Assembly: GCF_002929555.1 (NCBI RefSeq)
Contig: NZ_PJJP01000039.1
Coordinates: 186,001 to 250,000, forward strand
Length of the DNA: 64,000 nucleotides
Origin: Cryobacterium sp. N22
GTDB taxonomy: Bacteria; Actinomycetota; Actinomycetes; Actinomycetales; Microbacteriaceae
Direction of reading: 5' to 3'
Both the position numbers and the translations under genes were made by a program. Each line of letters starts with the position of its first letter. The first letter of the stretch is position 1. This document shows positions 57,735-64,000 of this stretch, piece after piece. The notes beneath the pieces are model-generated. The model had not been told where the DNA came from. It made no database searches and saw only the letters and a program-made list of their open reading frames with translations.

Positions 57735-58243
57735 AGGGTTTCTCCGCTTCGGTGGGCGTCCGTCGGGGCGGACGTTTCGGTGTGGGGGGCGCGGTCTGCC
57801 GCAGCGCCCGGCGCGACGCCGGTCGAGCCGAAGCCGCCCTCTCCACGCATACTGCCGGGAAGGCGTTCGACCGGCACGAAGACCGCCCGCGCCACCGGGA
57901 GGACGATGAGTTGGGCGATGCGGTCGCCGACGGTGATGGGGAACGGCGTGACCGGGTCGGTGTTGAGCAGGCAGACCTTGACCTCGCCGCGGTAGCCGGC
58001 GTCGACGGTTCCCGGCGAGTTCACGACGGTGATGCCGTGCTTGACCGCCAGGCCGCTGCGCGGGACCACGAAGGCCGCGTAGCCGTCCGGCAGCGCTATC
58101 GACACACCGGTTCCGACGAGGGCCCGTTCACCGGGAGCCAGGACCAACGCCTCCGAGGCATGCAGGTCGGCTCCGGCGTCACCCGGATGGGCGTAGGTCG
58201 GGAGCACGGACGCGGTAATCAGAACTTCGACGCTTTCAGCCAC
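57731..58243 (-). CDS. dut: dUTP diphosphatase
   Basis: Hydrolyses dUTP to dUMP, keeping uracil out of DNA. The 170-residue trimeric-type dUTPase has motif 1 HPGDAGADLHASE, motif 2 VPRSGLAVKHGI, motif 3 VNSPGTVDAGYRGEVKV, motif 4 GDRIAQLIVLP and the C-terminal motif 5 GEGGFGSTG. The tail after motif 5 is unusually long (about 25 residues, Ala/Thr-rich). GTG start with no ribosome binding site; TACCCT 6 nt upstream suggests leaderless initiation. Divergent from DUF3093. Confidence 0.96.
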   Translation of the reverse strand: MAESVEVLITASVLPTYAHPGDAGADLHASEALVLAPGERALVGTGVSIALPDGYAAFVVPRSGLAVKHGITVVNSPGTVDAGYRGEVKVCLLNTDPVTPFPITVGDRIAQLIVLPVARAVFVPVERLPGSMRGEGGFGSTGVAPGAAADRAPHTETSAPTDAHRSGETL

Positions 58244-58249
58244 GTGTCG

Positions 58250-58255
58250 AGGGTA
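58250..58255 (-). promoter_or_regulatory. -10-like hexamer for leaderless dut
   Basis: TACCCT on the minus strand, 6 nt before the GTG start. Confidence 0.45.
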
Positions 58256-58281
58256 GTGCAGTTATCTGGTCGAATAGACCC

Positions 58282-58737
58282 ATGCCCGATTATCGCGAAA
58301 AACTCTGGCCATCCCCGTGGCTCTTCATCATCATCGCGCTTGTGATCCCCGCGAGCCTCCTGGTCTTCCTGCCGATCTCGGTGCTGGCGGGGATCCTGAC
58401 CGGCGCCGGCCTCTACCTCGGCAGCGCCCTGCTGCTGGTGCTGGCGTCGCCGACGGTTACGGTGTCCGACGGAGTCCTCACCGCCGGCCGGGCGCGCATC
58501 GAGACCCGCCTGCTCGGTGAGGCCGTGCCCCTCGAGGGTGCGGACGCCACGCTCGAGCGGGGCCAGAAGCTGGATGCCCGCGCGTGGTTGTTGATCCGCG
58601 GTTGGATCGCGCCCGTGGTGCGGATCCCGCTTGTGGACCCCACCGATGCTGCACCGTACTGGCTGGTGTCCAGTCGCCGGCCACAGAAAATGGCCGCCGC
58701 GATCAATGGATCGCGACGGCCAGCATCAAGTAACTAA
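58282..58737 (+). CDS. DUF3093 family membrane protein
   Basis: A 151-residue protein with two N-terminal membrane helices (WLFIIIALVIPASLLVFLPI and VLAGILTGAGLYLGSALLLV, residues 13-55) and a beta-rich C-terminus with the conserved AWLLIRGWIAPVVRI and DAAPYWLVSSRRP. Function unknown; it occupies its usual place between dut and DUF4193. Its stop lies in a palindrome shared with the convergent DUF4193 stop. Confidence 0.92.
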   Translation: MPDYREKLWPSPWLFIIIALVIPASLLVFLPISVLAGILTGAGLYLGSALLLVLASPTVTVSDGVLTAGRARIETRLLGEAVPLEGADATLERGQKLDARAWLLIRGWIAPVVRIPLVDPTDAAPYWLVSSRRPQKMAAAINGSRRPASSN

Positions 58738-58747
58738 GCGCGCTTAG
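58734..58747. repeat. 14-bp palindrome holding both convergent stop codons
   Basis: CTAAGCGCGCTTAG supplies TAA to DUF3093 on plus and TAA to DUF4193 on minus. Confidence 0.8.
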
Positions 58748-59037
58748 GCGTCGCACTCCAGGCAGACCGGGCCGAGCTTGGTCTCGTGCGACATCTGCGA
58801 ACGGTGCTTCACGAGGAAGCACTCCACGCAGGTGAACTCGTCGGCCTGCGGGGGCAGGACGACGACGTCGAGGTCGAGGTCGGACAGATCGGCGCCCGGG
58901 AGGTCGAAGCCACCGGGGTTGTCGGAGTCGTCAACATCAACGACACCAGACATCTTGTCGGGTACACGCTCCTTGAGGGCCTCAATCGACTCTGAGTCGT
59001 CTTCGGTCTTTCGCGGTGCGTCGTAATCGGTTGCCAT
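58744..59037 (-). CDS. DUF4193 family zinc-ribbon-like protein
   Basis: A 97-residue acidic protein with a paired-cysteine C-terminus (FTCVECFLVKHRSQM ... PVCLECDA: CxxC...CxxC), likely a zinc ribbon. The N-terminal half is Asp/Glu-rich and probably disordered. Conserved across actinobacteria beside sepH; function unknown. ATG at 59037 preceded by GGATGGGC; an ATG 15 nt upstream is possible. Confidence 0.92.
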   Translation of the reverse strand: MATDYDAPRKTEDDSESIEALKERVPDKMSGVVDVDDSDNPGGFDLPGADLSDLDLDVVVLPPQADEFTCVECFLVKHRSQMSHETKLGPVCLECDA

Positions 59038-59233
59038 GCCCATCCATTTCATTAACGCCGATAAACGAAATCGGCGGCCATAGTTTGCAACAATCCGTGC
59101 GGAATAGCAAACCAATCACCAACCTTTCAGGTTGGCAATGGGAGCAACTTGCGGCACGCCCGCAGTATTCCCCGGAAATGACCACATTGCATGGCAAGGT
59201 TGGGCCATCAGTAACCGCGAGAGGGCTTTCGCC

Positions 59234-60349
59234 ATGCAGGATTTGAAAGTTATCGGAGTCGAGAACGGCGCGCTGCTTGCAGCGTCAGAGGTGGGTGATC
59301 GTTTTCGGATCCCCATCGATGCGGTTCTCCAGTCCCGGCTTCGCCAAACCCAAACGGATGCGTCCGTTCGTCCCAAGTTGTCGCCCCGGGAGGTGCAGGC
59401 GCACATCCGTGCCGGCATGTCCGCGGAGGACGTCGCTGCAGTGACCGGTGCGTCGCTGGACTTCGTCAAGCGCTTCGAGGGCCCCGTGGTCGCCGAACGC
59501 GAGTACATAGTGTCGAGCGCTTTGAGCGTGCCCGTGCACACCGCGATCGACCCCGATCCCATCGACGAGCAGGCCAACTTCGGCAGCGTCATCCGGGAAC
59601 GCCTGGCGTCGCTCGGGGCGTCCAACGAACGGTGGGCCAGCTGGAAGGAACCCGGCGCGGGGTGGATCGTCAAGCTCGCCTTCACGGCGGACGACATCGA
59701 CCACGACGCCCGGTGGGGCTTCGAACCGAAGAAGAACACCCTCTCGCCGATCGGCAGTGAGGCCATAGCGCTCTCCCAGCAGGGTGAGCTCAAGGGCGCC
59801 CTGATCCCCCGGCTGCGTGCCGTCGGCGCCGAAACCAGCCTGGCCGACGTGAGCCGGTTCGACAGCGGCGCCTTCACGTTCAAGGAATCCCTCGCCGACG
59901 ACATCCTCAACGACACGGCTCCGTTGCACGATCCGGTGCCGTACGCCCGCTCGGCCGGAACGACGGAGGCCGTGTCCAAGGCCGCCATCAAGCGTGCGGC
60001 CGAACCGCCGCAGAGCCTGAGCGAGACCGCTGACCTGCTCGAGTCGTTGCGCCGCCGCCGCGGCGAGCGTGAGGCGGCCGCCGGGGAGACCGAAACGCCC
60101 GTCACACCCGTAGTGGACACCCGCCGCTCCGAGCGGGCCCCGGCCGAGTCCGGGATCCGCCTGGTCGACGACGCTCCCCCGGCCGCCGAGCCGGCCGCCG
60201 CCGCGCCCGAGGAAACCCGCAATGTGTGGGCCACTCAGGCCGCGACGGGCCAACCGCGCACCGGTCAGACCGGTCGCCGTGGCCGGGCATCGATGCCCAG
60301 CTGGGACGAGATCGTCTTCGGCGCACGCACCGACGACGACCTGGCCTGA
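59234..60349 (+). CDS. sepH: Septation protein SepH
   Basis: Actinobacterial cell division protein (DUF3071) that binds FtsZ and promotes its assembly. The 371-residue protein has the conserved N-terminal domain with an HTH-like motif (SPREVQAHIRAGMSAEDVAA, then LDFVKRFEGPVVAEREYI, residues 48-95) and GWIVKLAFTADDIDHDARWG with a Trp/Phe-rich core. The rest is a variable Ala/Glu/Pro-rich linker ending in a conserved short tail (MPSWDEIVFGARTDDD). ATG at 59234; ribosome binding site poor. Confidence 0.93.
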   Translation: MQDLKVIGVENGALLAASEVGDRFRIPIDAVLQSRLRQTQTDASVRPKLSPREVQAHIRAGMSAEDVAAVTGASLDFVKRFEGPVVAEREYIVSSALSVPVHTAIDPDPIDEQANFGSVIRERLASLGASNERWASWKEPGAGWIVKLAFTADDIDHDARWGFEPKKNTLSPIGSEAIALSQQGELKGALIPRLRAVGAETSLADVSRFDSGAFTFKESLADDILNDTAPLHDPVPYARSAGTTEAVSKAAIKRAAEPPQSLSETADLLESLRRRRGEREAAAGETETPVTPVVDTRRSERAPAESGIRLVDDAPPAAEPAAAAPEETRNVWATQAATGQPRTGQTGRRGRASMPSWDEIVFGARTDDDLA

Positions 60350-60364
60350 TCACCGCCTGAGTCA

Positions 60365-60370
60365 TAGGCT
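60365..60370 (+). promoter_or_regulatory. -10-like hexamer for the winged-helix gene
   Basis: TAGGCT, 8 nt before the ATG at 60379. Confidence 0.4.
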
Positions 60371-60378
60371 GCGGTCGT

Positions 60379-61512
60379 ATGACGCGCGCTTCCCGCTCCG
60401 ACATCACCCGGCGTCGCCTGGCCAGCCAGGCGCTGACCGGGTCGGTCAGCGATCCCGCGCTGGTCGTCGACCGGCTGCTGGCCGTGCAGGCGCAGGACCT
60501 CCGCTGGGCCAAGTGGGCCGTCGCCGTGCGCGCACCCGGATGCACCTCCGCCGACGTCGACAGGCTGATCGATTCCGGCCGCATCGTGCGCTCCTGGCCG
60601 ATGCGGGGAACCCTGCACCTGGTGCCGGCGCCGGACCTGGCCTGGCTGCTCGGGCTCACCACCCCCAGGCTCTGGGCCGGTGCGGCAACCAGGCGCCGCG
60701 ACCTGGGCCTGGACGAGGCCACCATCGAACGCTCCCGCACCGTGGCCGAGAATGCCCTCAGCGGTGGGCGGGAGCTCACCAGGGCAGGCTTCCTGGCGTT
60801 GCTGGAGAGCCACGGGATCAGCACCGACGGCCAGCGGGGCTATCACCTGATCTGGCACCTCGCCCAGTCGGGAACCCTCTGCTGGGGTCGGCAGCTCGAC
60901 GCCCAGCAGATGCTGGTGCTGCTGGCGGAATGGGTCCCCCGGCCCCGGCAGCTCGAACGCGACCAGGCACTCGGCGAATACCTGCTGCGATACCTGGCCG
61001 GGCACGGGCCGGCTCCCCTGACCGACTTCGCCTGGTGGTCCCAGCTCACCATGACCGACGCCAAGACCGCCCTCGCCGTTGCGGGAGAGCAGCTTGACGC
61101 GCTCGACGTCGACGGCGTGCGCCACCTGCTTCCCCAGCGCTCCGACCTCGGCCCGCTTCGCCGCGCCGCGCCGGGGCGTGGTCCGAACGCCGTGCTGGCC
61201 CTACCCGCCTTCGACGAATACCTGCTCGGCTACCGGGACCGCAGCTTCGCGATCGAGCCCGAGAAGCTGACCACGGTCGTCCCGGGCAAGAACGGCATTT
61301 TCCTCCCGCTCCTGGTGCGCGGCGGACGGGTTTTCGGCACCTGGCGCCGCGACTGGCGGCCCCGGGCGATCACGGTCCAGCCCACGCCCTTCACCGCGCA
61401 GAGCACCGAATCCCTCCCGGCCGCCGAGCGTGCCCTGCAGGAATACGCGCGCTTCCTCGGCCGCCCGGTGCAGGTGCTCCCGGCCCCGACGACCGTTCCC
61501 GCCGCGCAGTAG
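60379..61512 (+). CDS. Winged helix DNA-binding domain protein (AlkZ/YcaQ-like)
   Basis: A 377-residue protein of the HTH_42 family: SDITRRRLASQALTGSV at the N-terminus, the diagnostic DRLLAVQAQDLRWAKWAV (residues 29-46), RSWPMRGTLHLVPAPDLAWL, RGYHLIWHLAQSGTLCWG and the C-terminal PAFDEYLLGYRDRSFAI. Characterised relatives (AlkZ, YcaQ/AlkX) are DNA glycosylases that unhook interstrand crosslinks and use a QxD or QxQ motif; VQAQD here fits. Activity is inferred, not shown. Start ATG without a ribosome binding site. Confidence 0.88.
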   Translation: MTRASRSDITRRRLASQALTGSVSDPALVVDRLLAVQAQDLRWAKWAVAVRAPGCTSADVDRLIDSGRIVRSWPMRGTLHLVPAPDLAWLLGLTTPRLWAGAATRRRDLGLDEATIERSRTVAENALSGGRELTRAGFLALLESHGISTDGQRGYHLIWHLAQSGTLCWGRQLDAQQMLVLLAEWVPRPRQLERDQALGEYLLRYLAGHGPAPLTDFAWWSQLTMTDAKTALAVAGEQLDALDVDGVRHLLPQRSDLGPLRRAAPGRGPNAVLALPAFDEYLLGYRDRSFAIEPEKLTTVVPGKNGIFLPLLVRGGRVFGTWRRDWRPRAITVQPTPFTAQSTESLPAAERALQEYARFLGRPVQVLPAPTTVPAAQ

Positions 61513-61563
61513 CCATCCCGGCCGGGACCGGTGATCCGGCCGGTGGCTCGCGCCTTGTACCCT

Positions 61564-62607
61564 ATGACAGTGCGAATAACGACCAGCTTGCGAGTGTCCA
61601 GACGGATCCCGCTGCTGCAGACCCTCAAGACCTCGGTCGCCGTGGTCCTGGCCTGGGTCATCTCGCTGTGGCTCCTGCCCGGCGAGCTGCCCATCTTCGC
61701 TGCAATGGCCGCCATCTTCGTCGTTCAGCCCAGCATCAACCAGTCCCTGGGACGGGCCCTGGAACGCAGCCTCGGCGTGGTCGGCGGAGTCTTGGTCGCC
61801 CTGGGCATCGGGCTCTTGTTCGGCCAGGACAGCTGGATCGTTCTCGGGGCGATCGTGCTCTGCATCCTGTTGGCCTGGGCTCTGAAGCTGTCCCCGGGTT
61901 CGGCCAATCAGATCCCGATCAGCGCGATGCTCGTGCTCGTGTTGGGCGCCGCCACACCGACCTACGCCAGGGACCGCATCATCGAGACCATCCTCGGCGC
62001 CGCGATCGCTGTCATCGTCAACGCCTTGATCGTTCCGCCGGTGCTGCTCACGCCCGCACACGACGCGGTGACCCGACTCACCCTCGAGGTGGCCGCGACC
62101 TTTGACCGGGTGGCCACCGCGCTGCTGAGCCCGCAGAAATACACCGATCTTGAGAGCCTGATGATCCAGGCCCGACTGCTGCGGCCCATGCTGGCCAAGG
62201 CCGAACGGGCCATCAGCCAGGCCGAGGAGAGCCTGACCCTCAATCCCCGCCAGGCAAGGCACCGGGAGGTTCTCGACGCCGACACCGACCTCTATGCCCG
62301 CCTCGTCCCCCTGGTCACCAGGGCGCTGGGCATGACGAGGGCGCTGCGGGACCACTACGACGACTCCCTGCACCTCGAGCCCACCGTGCAGGCCTTCGCC
62401 ATCGAGCTGGAACGGGCCGCGCACGATCTACGGTTGCTCACCGTGCCGTCGGACAGGAAGCCGGCCGACTCGGCGGCTCCGGCGCTCGAGCCCCTCGCCC
62501 TGACGGCGCCACTGATGATCATGACCCCGCATCCCCAGCACTGGATCCTGATCGGCGCCCTGATGGAGGACCTGCGACGGGTGCGCGAGGAGATCACCGG
62601 CGAGTAG
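61564..62607 (+). CDS. FUSC/aromatic acid exporter family membrane protein
   Basis: A 347-residue protein with an N-terminal FUSC-like membrane domain of about five helices (LQTLKTSVAVVLAWVISLWL; IFAAMAAIFVVQPSINQSLG with the family's PSxxQS signature; LGVVGGVLVALGIGLLFG; IPISAMLVLVLGAATP; ILGAAIAVIVNALIVPP, residues 15-165). A helical cytoplasmic C-terminus follows. Probably exports aromatic acids or similar. ATG at 61564 chosen; a GTG 33 nt upstream is in frame. Ten nucleotides before the TMEM175-like gene; its TAG stop forms part of that gene's -10-like box. Confidence 0.88.
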   Translation: MTVRITTSLRVSRRIPLLQTLKTSVAVVLAWVISLWLLPGELPIFAAMAAIFVVQPSINQSLGRALERSLGVVGGVLVALGIGLLFGQDSWIVLGAIVLCILLAWALKLSPGSANQIPISAMLVLVLGAATPTYARDRIIETILGAAIAVIVNALIVPPVLLTPAHDAVTRLTLEVAATFDRVATALLSPQKYTDLESLMIQARLLRPMLAKAERAISQAEESLTLNPRQARHREVLDADTDLYARLVPLVTRALGMTRALRDHYDDSLHLEPTVQAFAIELERAAHDLRLLTVPSDRKPADSAAPALEPLALTAPLMIMTPHPQHWILIGALMEDLRRVREEITGE

Positions 62608-62610
62608 GCT
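62605..62610 (+). promoter_or_regulatory. -10-like hexamer for the TMEM175-like gene
   Basis: TAGGCT, 6 nt before the ATG at 62617; the TAG is also the stop codon of the FUSC gene. Conserved in the relic at 63410. Confidence 0.4.
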
Positions 62611-62616
62611 GCCCGC

Positions 62617-63309
62617 ATGTCGAGCAGCCCGGAGCCCGAGCGCCACGCTGCGCCGACGACGGCGATGGCGGCCCGACGGACGGTTCTCTCCACCCGGCGT
62701 CTGGAGTCGTACACCGACGGAGTCTTCGCCATTGCCGCCACGCTGCTGGTGCTGAACGTCTCCGTGGACAGCATCGGCGTCGTGACGTCGAATGCCGAGT
62801 TCCTGCGGCAGATCAACCTGTTGGCGCCGAGCGTCCTGAACGTGGTCATCAGCTTTCTGCTGCTCAGCCTGCTGTGGCTCATCCACGTACGTCAGTTCGA
62901 ATTCATCCCCCGCGTGGACACCACCATTATCTGGCTCAACAATTTCCGCCTCCTCGGCGTGGTCCTGGTTCCGTTCACGACGAGCCTCAACGACGAACTC
63001 AGCCGGTTCCTGCTGGGCCGCACCCTGCTGCCCCTGAACTTCTTCGTGATCCTGGTCTTCAGCACGTGGCAGTGGTTCCACGCCAGCTCGCCCCGCCGGC
63101 GACTCGTGCGGGGCGCCTCGGCCGCCGCGGTCCACAACGCCAGGATGAACAACGTCAGTGCGCTCGCGCAGGCGTTCGCGGTCGTGCTCCTGGCGACGCT
63201 GGTCGGCTCCCCCGCGTTCTTCCTGTTCGCCCTTGATCCGCTCATCACCCTGGTGTTGCGCCGCACCGGGGTCCTGCGGGCCACGCCGGACGAAGCGGTG
63301 GCCGGCTGA
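62617..63309 (+). CDS. TMEM175-family (DUF1211) potassium channel-like membrane protein
   Basis: A 230-residue protein with about six helices. The signature RLESYTDGVFAIAATLLVLN (residues 28-47) corresponds to the RxxxFSD helix 1 of bacterial TMEM175 channels; here F-S is replaced by Y-T. Later helices: LLAPSVLNVVISFLLLSLLW, IIWLNNFRLLGVVLVPFTTS and LPLNFFVILVFSTWQWF. Bacterial members are weakly selective K+ channels; function here is inferred. Followed by a decayed partial duplicate. Confidence 0.88.
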   Translation: MSSSPEPERHAAPTTAMAARRTVLSTRRLESYTDGVFAIAATLLVLNVSVDSIGVVTSNAEFLRQINLLAPSVLNVVISFLLLSLLWLIHVRQFEFIPRVDTTIIWLNNFRLLGVVLVPFTTSLNDELSRFLLGRTLLPLNFFVILVFSTWQWFHASSPRRRLVRGASAAAVHNARMNNVSALAQAFAVVLLATLVGSPAFFLFALDPLITLVLRRTGVLRATPDEAVAG

Positions 63310-63364
63310 GGCAAGGACCTGCACGCAGGGGCCTCGAGGGCCGCGTCGTCGGTGAGACTGAATT

Positions 63365-63412
63365 GTGGTGGATGCCCTGCGGCGGGTTCGCGAGGAGATC
63401 ACCGGCGAGTAG
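63365..63412 (+). pseudogene. Relic of a FUSC-family gene 3' end
   Basis: Translates to ...ALRRVREEITGE-stop, matching the intact FUSC C-terminus (DLRRVREEITGE-stop at 62574-62607) residue for residue over 11 positions. No upstream part of the gene remains. Confidence 0.85.
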
Positions 63413-63571
63413 GCTGCCCCGCGCACCGCGCGTACGGTGCTGTCCACCGGGCGCCTACAGCGCCTACACCGACGGCGTATTCGGGCATCGGCGTCGTGCA
63501 TTCCGACGCCGAGCTTGCCGGTCCTGCGGCGCACGGGAGTGCTGAGGCGCACACCGGACCGCGCGAAAGCC
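63413..63571 (+). pseudogene. Collapsed relic of a TMEM175-like gene
   Basis: Three collinear blocks match the intact gene: VLSTGRL plus, after a frameshift, YTDGVF (63437-63483); GIGVVHSDAEL (63483-63515); and VLRRTGVLRRTPDRA (63521-63565). They correspond to the start, helix 1-2 loop and extreme C-terminus of the 62617 gene, with deletions of about 40 and 450 bp between. Clearly non-functional. Confidence 0.85.
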
Positions 63572-63609
63572 CTCAGGCGGCTGAGGCGGACGTAACGGTG
63601 TCGATACGC

Positions 63610-63642
63610 AAAAACGGGAACCCCACCAGGTGGGATCCCCGT
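63610..63642 (-). terminator. Terminator of yceI
   Basis: Minus-strand hairpin AACGGGGATCCCACC / GGTGGGGTTCCCGTT with two mismatches, followed by TTTTTGCG, 18 nt after the stop. Confidence 0.85.
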
Positions 63643-63659
63643 TCTCGCGAAAGAAGTGC

Positions 63660-64000
63660 TTAGGCCTGGAGGGCGCCCTGCAGTTCGAGGGTGATGGTGA
63701 CCTTGTCGCCCAGCAGCATGCCGCCGGTCTCGAGGGCCGCGTTGTAGGAGAGACCGAAGTCTGCACGGGCGACCTCGGTCGTGGCCGTGGCGCCGAACTT
63801 GTAGTTGCCGTAGGGGTCGCCGCCGAAGCCACCGAACTCGAAGTCGAAGGTGACGGGCTTGGTGACGCCCTTGATGGTGAGGTTGCCGTCGACGAGGTAG
63901 TCGCCCTTGACGACGCGCACGCCGGTCGACACGAAGTCGATGGTCGGGTAGGTCTCGGCGTCGAAGAAGTCGCCGGTGCGCAGGTGGCCGTCGCGGTTGG
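63660..64000 (-). CDS. YceI family protein (partial, N-terminus outside window)
   Basis: C-terminal ~113 residues of a YceI-like lipocalin-fold protein: HLRTGDFFDAETYPTIDF, GDYLVDGNLTIKGVTKPV, FDFEFGGFGGDPYGNYKFGA and ADFGLSYNAALETGGMLLGD then VTITLELQGAL. The family binds isoprenoid or amphiphilic ligands; many actinobacterial members are cytoplasmic. The reading frame is open to the right edge, so the start lies beyond the window. An internal GTG at 63932 is not the start because conserved YceI sequence continues upstream of it. Confidence 0.94.
   Translation of the reverse strand, partial: NRDGHLRTGDFFDAETYPTIDFVSTGVRVVKGDYLVDGNLTIKGVTKPVTFDFEFGGFGGDPYGNYKFGATATTEVARADFGLSYNAALETGGMLLGDKVTITLELQGALQA

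Noticed and set aside
63352-63663. A 103-codon plus-strand frame after the TMEM175-like gene.
   Set aside because: It runs through the pseudogene relic in the wrong frame and into the yceI terminator; only a short piece (GIGVVHSDAEL) is in the ancestral frame.

Overview
The window is a high-GC actinobacterial chromosome segment, most likely from the family Microbacteriaceae (a Cryobacterium/Leifsonia-like organism; the genus is a guess). The evidence is the set of actinobacteria-specific families (DUF3000, DUF3093, DUF3159, DUF3710, DUF4193, DUF349, SepH), the rpsD-DUF948-alaS-ruvX-mltG-aroE-aroC order, and the pdx-yebC-ruv-yajC-secDF-relA order. Almost all of it is ordinary core genome. I see no prophage, insertion sequence, CRISPR array, integrase or conjugative module.

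Layout. 1-7.8 kb (minus): rpsD, a strong terminator, then DUF948, a small membrane protein, alaS, ruvX, mltG, aroE and aroC (cut by the left edge). 8.0-12.4 kb: rarA (minus), then a membrane-anchored cyclophilin, a DUF349 protein and an AbiEi-like orphan (plus). 12.4-26.2 kb (minus): thrS, HIT, pdxS, pdxT, DUF1697, yebC, ruvC, ruvA, ruvB, yajC, secD, secF and the RelA/SpoT homologue. This joins PLP synthesis, Holliday junction processing, protein export and the stringent response. The pgsA/pimA genes and the apt gene found at the matching positions in other actinobacteria are absent. 26.3-27.5 kb: seven tRNA genes, including a tandemly duplicated Gly(GCC)-Cys(GCA)-Val(GAC) cassette on minus and a lone Val(CAC) on plus.

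27.5-44 kb is the more variable part. It holds glpX, an ABM-domain protein, a DUF222/HNH protein, a CPYC-type thioredoxin-reductase-like oxidoreductase translationally coupled to a methyltransferase, a flotillin, SHOCT and DUF6325 proteins, a 928-residue MalT/LuxR-type regulator, a PemK/MazF-like protein, amt, zapE, a rhodanese-SufE pair and an alpha/beta hydrolase. amt is preceded by a sequence matching the tandem four-half-site GlnR nitrogen operator.

44-60.3 kb is core again: DUF3000 (with an unusual repetitive tail), rnd, fadA-fadB, a MerR-aldo/keto reductase insert, dxs, acnA, DUF3159-DUF3710-dut, DUF3093, DUF4193 and sepH. 60.4-64 kb: a winged-helix (AlkZ/YcaQ-like) protein, a FUSC-family protein, a TMEM175-like channel, a collapsed pseudogene relic of a second FUSC-TMEM175 copy, and yceI (cut by the right edge).

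The clearest regulatory observation is that about ten genes with no convincing Shine-Dalgarno site have a TANNNT -10-like hexamer exactly 6-8 nt before the start codon, the signature of leaderless transcription. I do not see a clearly new multi-gene defence or mobile system. The best unexplained items are the duplicated tRNA cassette, the FUSC/TMEM175 relic, the DUF3000 tail, the oxidoreductase-methyltransferase pair and a 15-bp-stem hairpin in front of the large LuxR gene.
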